This document shows, one piece after another, positions 12,706 to 16,867 of a stretch of DNA of 16,867 nt. This stretch comes from Thermoplasmatota archaeon (GTDB lineage Archaea > Thermoplasmatota > Thermoplasmata > UBA10834). The DNA is taken from contig JAUPMC010000174.1 of NCBI GenBank assembly GCA_030836605.1, forward strand, positions 1 through 16,867. The letters run 5' to 3'. A model generated the notes under the pieces. The model had not been told where the DNA came from and searched no databases. It was given only the letters and a program-made list of their open reading frames with translations. Position 1 is the first letter of the stretch; every line of letters starts with the position of its first letter. A program made the position numbers and the translations under genes.

Positions 12706-14346
12706 ATGCCAACACAAGCTCCGAGTGAGAGTGCTAAACCGGGCGAAGAGGGCGGGTTCAGGATACCCGATGCGGGCGTGTTCGTGAGCGACTACAACAA
12801 GCAGATCTTCAAGGCTACCAGGATGCCTGAGAGGGTCAAGATCCTCGACACGACCCTCAGGGACGGGGAGCAGACGCCGAACGTCGCGCTGTCCGTGGAC
12901 GACAAGCTGAAGATCGCGCAGGCCCTGGACGAGCTCGGAGTGGACATCATCGAGGCGGGCTTCGCCGTGAACTCCGAGGGCGAGGCCGAGGCCGTCAAGA
13001 GGATCGCCGGGGCCGGCCTCAAGAGCGAGGTCTGCAGCCTGTGCAGGGCATCCACACAGGACATAGACGCGGCCCTCGCGTGCGACGTCGACTCCGTCCA
13101 CATATTCCTGGCCACATCCAAGGTCCATCTCGAGAAGAAGCTCAAGATCACGCAGCAGGAGGCCGTCGAGAAGGCGGTCGCGTCCGTGCTGTACGCGAAG
13201 CAGCACGGGCTCGTCGCCGAGTTCAGCTGCGAGGACGCCACGAGGACCGAGCTGTCGTTCCTCAGGGTCGTGCACAAGGCGGTCACGGACGCTGGCGTGG
13301 ACAGGATAGACGTCCCGGATACCGTGGGGGTCATGACGCCGCAGGCTATGATGCAGTTCGTGTCCGAGATCAAGAAGGACGCGAAGGTCCCCTTGGCGGT
13401 GCACTGCCACGACGACTTCGGGATGTCAGTCGCGAACTCCTTGGCCGGAGTGCTCGGCGGGGCTGAGGAGGTGCACGTGACGGTCAACGGCCTGGGCGAG
13501 AGGGCGGGCAACGCCGCGCTCGAGGAGGTGGTCATGGGACTCCAGGCGTTCTACGGCCTCAAGACCAGGATCAACACGAGGAAGATGGCGTTCGTGTCCA
13601 GGCTGGTGTCCCAGCTCACGGGCGTCGCCGTGCAGCCGAACAAGGCGATTGTGGGCGAGAACGCGTTCTCGCACGAGGCGGGGATACACGTCCACGGCGT
13701 GCTGAGCGAGTCCTCGACCTACGAGCCGATGCGGCCCGAAATCGTGGGCAAGGAGAGGACGCTCGTGGTCGGGAAGCACTCCGGGGTGCACGCGGTCCAG
13801 AACAAGCTCAAGGAGTACGGCCTCGACCTCAACCCAGACCAGATGAAGGAGGTCGTCACGAGGATCAAGAAGTACGCCGAGTCGGGCAAGAAGCTGGACG
13901 ACGCGGAGTTGCTAGCGGTGGCGTACGACGTCATGGGACAGGAGGTGGAGCCGGCCATCAGGCTCGAGGAGTTCACCGTGTTCACCGGGCTCAACTTCAC
14001 GCCCACCGCGACCGTCGTGCTCAACATAGACGGCGAGGTCAGGAGGGCCTCGGAGACGGGGGTGGGCCCGATAGACGCCAGCGTGAGCGCCATCAGGACC
14101 GCGGTCTCGAAGAACATCGTGCTCAGGCAGTTCAGGCTCGAGGCTATCACCGGCGGGTCGAACGCGCTGTGCGAGGTCACGGTCAAGCTGGGCGACTGCG
14201 AGGACGAGCAGCTGTTGGCGCTCGGGAAGAGCGTCGGATCGGACATAGTCACGACCAGCGTCGACGCGATGATCGAGGGACTGAACAGGCTCTGGGTGCA
14301 CAAGCTCAGGTCCAATGGCGATAAGACTAAGAGGAAGGCCTACTGA
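12706..14346 (+). CDS. leuA: 2-isopropylmalate synthase (LeuA family; citramalate synthase possible)
   Basis: Condenses acetyl-CoA with 2-oxoisovalerate, the first leucine-specific step; 546 residues. Seen: LDTTLRDGEQTPNV (47-60) opening the TIM barrel, IIEAGFAVNSEGE (81-93), metal-binding AVHCHDDFGMS (231-241), NGLGERAGNAALEE (261-274) and GIHVHGVL (326-333), then a C-terminal LeuA allosteric domain at about 420-530 that in relatives binds the end product. About 43 residues precede the barrel. ATG 12706 is chosen because GGAGAG lies 7 nt upstream; TTG 12691 would begin inside the T6 tract. Archaeal citramalate synthases (CimA, isoleucine route) are close homologs and also use LeuCDB, so substrate is not certain, but a Leu-rich leader supports LeuA. 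It is the first gene of leuA-leuC-leuD-leuB. Confidence 0.9.
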   Translation: MPTQAPSESAKPGEEGGFRIPDAGVFVSDYNKQIFKATRMPERVKILDTTLRDGEQTPNVALSVDDKLKIAQALDELGVDIIEAGFAVNSEGEAEAVKRIAGAGLKSEVCSLCRASTQDIDAALACDVDSVHIFLATSKVHLEKKLKITQQEAVEKAVASVLYAKQHGLVAEFSCEDATRTELSFLRVVHKAVTDAGVDRIDVPDTVGVMTPQAMMQFVSEIKKDAKVPLAVHCHDDFGMSVANSLAGVLGGAEEVHVTVNGLGERAGNAALEEVVMGLQAFYGLKTRINTRKMAFVSRLVSQLTGVAVQPNKAIVGENAFSHEAGIHVHGVLSESSTYEPMRPEIVGKERTLVVGKHSGVHAVQNKLKEYGLDLNPDQMKEVVTRIKKYAESGKKLDDAELLAVAYDVMGQEVEPAIRLEEFTVFTGLNFTPTATVVLNIDGEVRRASETGVGPIDASVSAIRTAVSKNIVLRQFRLEAITGGSNALCEVTVKLGDCEDEQLLALGKSVGSDIVTTSVDAMIEGLNRLWVHKLRSNGDKTKRKAY

Positions 14347-14378
14347 ATCAGGGGCCGCTCATCGGAGGAGGTGTACGC

Positions 14379-15632
14379 ATGCCCAGGACGATGGCTGAGA
14401 AGATATTGTCCGCCAAGGCCCAGAAGGACGTCTCGCCCGGCGAGATAGTCGAGGCCGAGGTGGACTACGTGATGGTGAACGACATCACGGCCCCGGCCGC
14501 CTTCGACGAGTTCGAGGGCATGTGCACGCCGGTGCTCGAGAAGAAGGTCGTGCTCATACCGGACCACTACGTGCCGAACAAGGACGTCGCGTCCGCCATC
14601 CAGGCGAAGAAGATGCGGGACTTCGCGAGGAAGTACCGCATCCAGAACTACTTCGACATAGGCTCGGGGGGCGTGTGCCACCAGGTCATGATAGAGAAGG
14701 GCTTCGCCGCCCCCGGCAGGCTCATAGTCGGCGCGGACTCCCACACATGCTCCTACGGCGCCCTGGGGGCGTTCGCAACGGGGATAGGGAGCACCGAGGC
14801 GGCCACCGTGTTCGCCCGAGGGGTCCTCTGGTTCAAGGTCCCGGAGTCGATGAAGTTCGTCGTCGACGGCCAGCTCAGGAGACACGTCATGGGCAAGGAC
14901 ATCATACTCACGATCATAGGGGACATAGGGGTCGAAGGGGCCCTCTACAAGTCGATGGAGGTCCAGGGGACGGCAGTGTCCAGCCTCGAGGTCTCCGACA
15001 GGGTCACGATCTCGAACATGGGCATCGAGGCCGGCGCCAAGGCCTGCATGATCCCGCCCGACGCCAAGGTCGACCAGTACCTCAAGGGGCGCGTGAGAGG
15101 GCCTTACGCGAACGTGCTGGCTGACAAGGGCGCAGGCTACGTTGACGTGAGGGAGTACCCCGCGGAGGACATCGTCCCGGTCGTCGCGAGGCCGTCCCTC
15201 CCGAGCAATGTGGCCCCGGCGAGCGAGGTCGGGGTCCAGATAGACCAGGCGTACCTCGGCTCCTGCACCAACGGCAGGATGGAGGACCTCAGGGTCGCGG
15301 CCGCGATCCTGAAGGGCCGGAAGGTCAAGGAAGGCGTAAGGCTCCTGGTCGTGCCCGCGAGCAAGGAGGTGTTCGACCAGGCCTCGGCGGAGGGGCTGTT
15401 CAAGGTCTTCTCGGACGCCGGGGCGTTCATATCCGGCCCGACCTGCGGCGCGTGCCTGGGCGGGTACATGGGCGTGCTCGCCCCCGGCGAGAAGTGCGTG
15501 AGCACGACCAACAGGAACTTCGTCGGGAGGATGGGCCACAAGGACTCCGAGGTGTACCTCGCGAGCCCCGCGGTCGTCGCGGCGAGCGCCGTCGCTGGAA
15601 GGATCGTGGACCCGTCGGAGGTGGTCGGGTGA
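14379..15632 (+). CDS. leuC: 3-isopropylmalate dehydratase, large subunit
   Basis: The aconitase-family [4Fe-4S] subunit that, with LeuD, isomerises 2- to 3-isopropylmalate; 417 residues, the length of the archaeal/homoaconitase-type subunit (the E. coli enzyme is about 466). Seen: GADSHTCSYGALGAFATG (118-135), GSCTNGR (295-301) with cluster ligand Cys296, and GPTCGACLGG (353-362) with Cys356 and Cys359. ATG 14379 has a strong Shine-Dalgarno, GGAGGAGGTG (14364-14373). The gene starts 32 nt after leuA and overlaps leuD by 4 nt. Enzymes of this shape can also act on citramalate or homoaconitate; the operon points to leucine. Confidence 0.94.
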   Translation: MPRTMAEKILSAKAQKDVSPGEIVEAEVDYVMVNDITAPAAFDEFEGMCTPVLEKKVVLIPDHYVPNKDVASAIQAKKMRDFARKYRIQNYFDIGSGGVCHQVMIEKGFAAPGRLIVGADSHTCSYGALGAFATGIGSTEAATVFARGVLWFKVPESMKFVVDGQLRRHVMGKDIILTIIGDIGVEGALYKSMEVQGTAVSSLEVSDRVTISNMGIEAGAKACMIPPDAKVDQYLKGRVRGPYANVLADKGAGYVDVREYPAEDIVPVVARPSLPSNVAPASEVGVQIDQAYLGSCTNGRMEDLRVAAAILKGRKVKEGVRLLVVPASKEVFDQASAEGLFKVFSDAGAFISGPTCGACLGGYMGVLAPGEKCVSTTNRNFVGRMGHKDSEVYLASPAVVAASAVAGRIVDPSEVVG

Positions 15633-16126
15633 AGACCGTCTTCAAGGGCAACGCATGGACGTTCGGTGACAACGTGGACACGGACCAGATCATACCCGCG
15701 GAGCACCTGGTGACCATGGACAACAAGGAGCTCGCCCGGCACGCGTTCTCGAAGGTCGCGCCTGACTTCGCGAAGATGGTCGTCGCGGGGGACATCGTCG
15801 TGGCCAAGAGGAACTTCGGGTGCGGCTCCAGCAGGGAGCACGCCCCGAGGGCGCTCATGGGCGCGGGAGTCTCGTGCGTCGTCGCCGAGTCGTTCGCGAG
15901 GATATTCTTCAGGAACTCGATCAACATCGGCCTGCCGCTGGTCGAGGCGAAGCTCGCGGCCAAGGACGGCGACAGGGTGACGGTGGACCTCGGGAAGGGG
16001 GCCGCCAGGAACGAGTCGACCGGCCATGAGGCCGGGTTCGCCAGCTATCCCCCGTTCGTCATGATGCTCATCGAGAAAGGGGGCCTCGTCCCCTACACCA
16101 TGGAGATGTTGGGTTGCAGAAGATAG
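15629..16126 (+). CDS. leuD: 3-isopropylmalate dehydratase, small subunit
   Basis: The swivel-domain partner of LeuC; 165 residues, typical for the archaeal short form. Seen: GDNVDTDQIIPAEHL (13-27), NFGCGSSREHAPRAL (62-76), and RIFFRNSINIGLPL (91-104). It starts at GTG 15629, overlapping the leuC stop as GTGA, with GGAGGTGG (15618-15625) as Shine-Dalgarno inside leuC; no ATG near the conserved N terminus competes. The gene ends in TAG and overlaps the leuB start by 13 nt. Overlaps on both sides imply coupled translation and balanced subunit levels. Confidence 0.94.
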   Translation: MKTVFKGNAWTFGDNVDTDQIIPAEHLVTMDNKELARHAFSKVAPDFAKMVVAGDIVVAKRNFGCGSSREHAPRALMGAGVSCVVAESFARIFFRNSINIGLPLVEAKLAAKDGDRVTVDLGKGAARNESTGHEAGFASYPPFVMMLIEKGGLVPYTMEMLGCRR

Positions 16127-16867
16127 GTGTCATTCCAGGGGACGGCATAGGCCCCGAGGTCGTCGGGGAGGCGCGGAAGGTGCTGGACGTCGCTTGCGAG
16201 AGGAACGACATCTCCCTCGACTTCGAGGAGTTCCCGCTCGGCGCCGCGCACTATCTCAAGACCGGCGAGGTCCTGTCCGAGGAGACGATATCGAGGCTCG
16301 GCGAGAAGGACGCGGTCCTGCTCGGGGCCATGGGCGACCCGCGCGTCAAGCCAGGCGTGCTGGAGAAGGGCGTGCTCCTCAGGCTCAGGTTCCACTTCGA
16401 CCAGTACGTCAACCTCCGGCCGGTGCAACTGTTCGACGGGGTCCCATCACCCCTGGCAGGGGACCGCCGCAGGATCGACATGTTCTTCGTCCGCGAGAAC
16501 ACCGAAGACTTCTACGTGGGCCTGGGAGGAAGGGTCGGTAGAGGGAAGTCGCGCACGGAGCTGGACCTCCTCAGGACGGCGTACGAGGCCAAATTCGATG
16601 TCGGGATCGACCTGAAGGACGAGGAGGAGCTCGCCTACCAGATAGGCGTGGTCACGAAGGGAGGGGCCGACCGAGTCGCGGACTTCGCGTTCAAGCTGGC
16701 GAAGGAGAGGCATGTCGACCTCGTCACGTCTGTGGACAAGGCCAACGTGCTCACGGAGGTCTACGGGCTCTGGCGCGAGGCTATCGAGCGCGCGTCCATG
16801 AGGCACGGGATCGCGAAGGAGTTCCTGTATGTAGACGCCGTCGCTCTGTACATGGTCAGGAACCCGG
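16114..16867 (+). CDS. leuB: 3-isopropylmalate dehydrogenase, 5' part (truncated by window end)
   Basis: Oxidative decarboxylation of 3-isopropylmalate with NAD+, the third step of the leucine branch. An open frame of 251 codons runs from TTG 16114 to the window end. Seen: KIGVIPGDGIGPEVV (3-17), LLRLRFHFDQYVNLRPV (88-104) with the substrate-binding arginines, RENTEDFYVGLGG (127-139), TKGGADRVADFAF (181-193), SVDKANVL (206-213) with catalytic Lys209, and metal-binding Asp241 in YVDAVALYM. No ATG lies near the conserved N terminus; TTG 16114, with GGAG (16102-16105) 8 nt upstream, fits and overlaps leuD by 13 nt. Roughly the last quarter of the usual 330-350 residues is missing. Related isocitrate, tartrate and homoisocitrate dehydrogenases share these motifs; the operon favours LeuB. 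Confidence 0.92.
   Translation, partial: MQKIGVIPGDGIGPEVVGEARKVLDVACERNDISLDFEEFPLGAAHYLKTGEVLSEETISRLGEKDAVLLGAMGDPRVKPGVLEKGVLLRLRFHFDQYVNLRPVQLFDGVPSPLAGDRRRIDMFFVRENTEDFYVGLGGRVGRGKSRTELDLLRTAYEAKFDVGIDLKDEEELAYQIGVVTKGGADRVADFAFKLAKERHVDLVTSVDKANVLTEVYGLWREAIERASMRHGIAKEFLYVDAVALYMVRNP

Overview
The window reads as a chromosomal segment of a GC-rich archaeon. Evidence: an archaeal-type asparagine synthetase built like an AsnRS catalytic core, archaeal TATA boxes placed about 27 nt ahead of leaderless start codons, a DUF835 membrane protein (a family seen mainly in archaea), an Lrp/AsnC regulator, a zinc-ribbon threonine synthase, and heavy AGG/ATA codon use. A Thermoplasmatota-like lineage is my best guess, not proven. 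TAG is a normal stop codon here (5 of 11 visible gene ends) and the MttB-family fragment has no in-frame TAG, so pyrrolysine coding is not suggested.

Layout. 1-750: 3' part of a non-pyrrolysine MttB-family methyltransferase. 760-1197 (-): Lrp/AsnC regulator, tail to tail with it. 1308-2237 (+): asparagine synthetase, divergent from the regulator. 2246-3172 (-): homoserine kinase thrB. 3365-8729 (+): thrC-hom-lysC-ilvD, a tight operon with gaps of 1, 18 and 3 nt. 8789-10144 (+): seven-helix membrane protein with a cytoplasmic DUF835 domain. 10200-11510 (+): exported clostripain-like (C11) protease with an unclear start. 11583-12410 (-): prephenate dehydratase pheA. 12537 to the end (+): leucine operon, made of promoter, a 19-residue leucine-rich leader ORF, a T-rich attenuator-like stretch, then leuA, leuC, leuD and leuB (cut by the window end).

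Together the genes cover much of the aspartate family (Asp to Asn; Asp to homoserine to Thr, with asd not in the window), the dihydroxyacid dehydratase step shared by Ile and Val, the leucine-specific branch, and the prephenate step to Phe. Several products carry ACT, RAM or LeuA regulatory domains, so feedback control is built in.

The most interesting element is the leader ORF at 12612-12671 ahead of leuA. It has a strong Shine-Dalgarno, 8 Leu in 19 codons (half of them Leu codons that are uncommon here), mutually exclusive base pairings that involve its Leu codons and the leuA Shine-Dalgarno, and a T6 tract just before leuA. This looks like ribosome-mediated attenuation of a leucine operon in an archaeon, a mode of control I do not know to be experimentally established in that domain.
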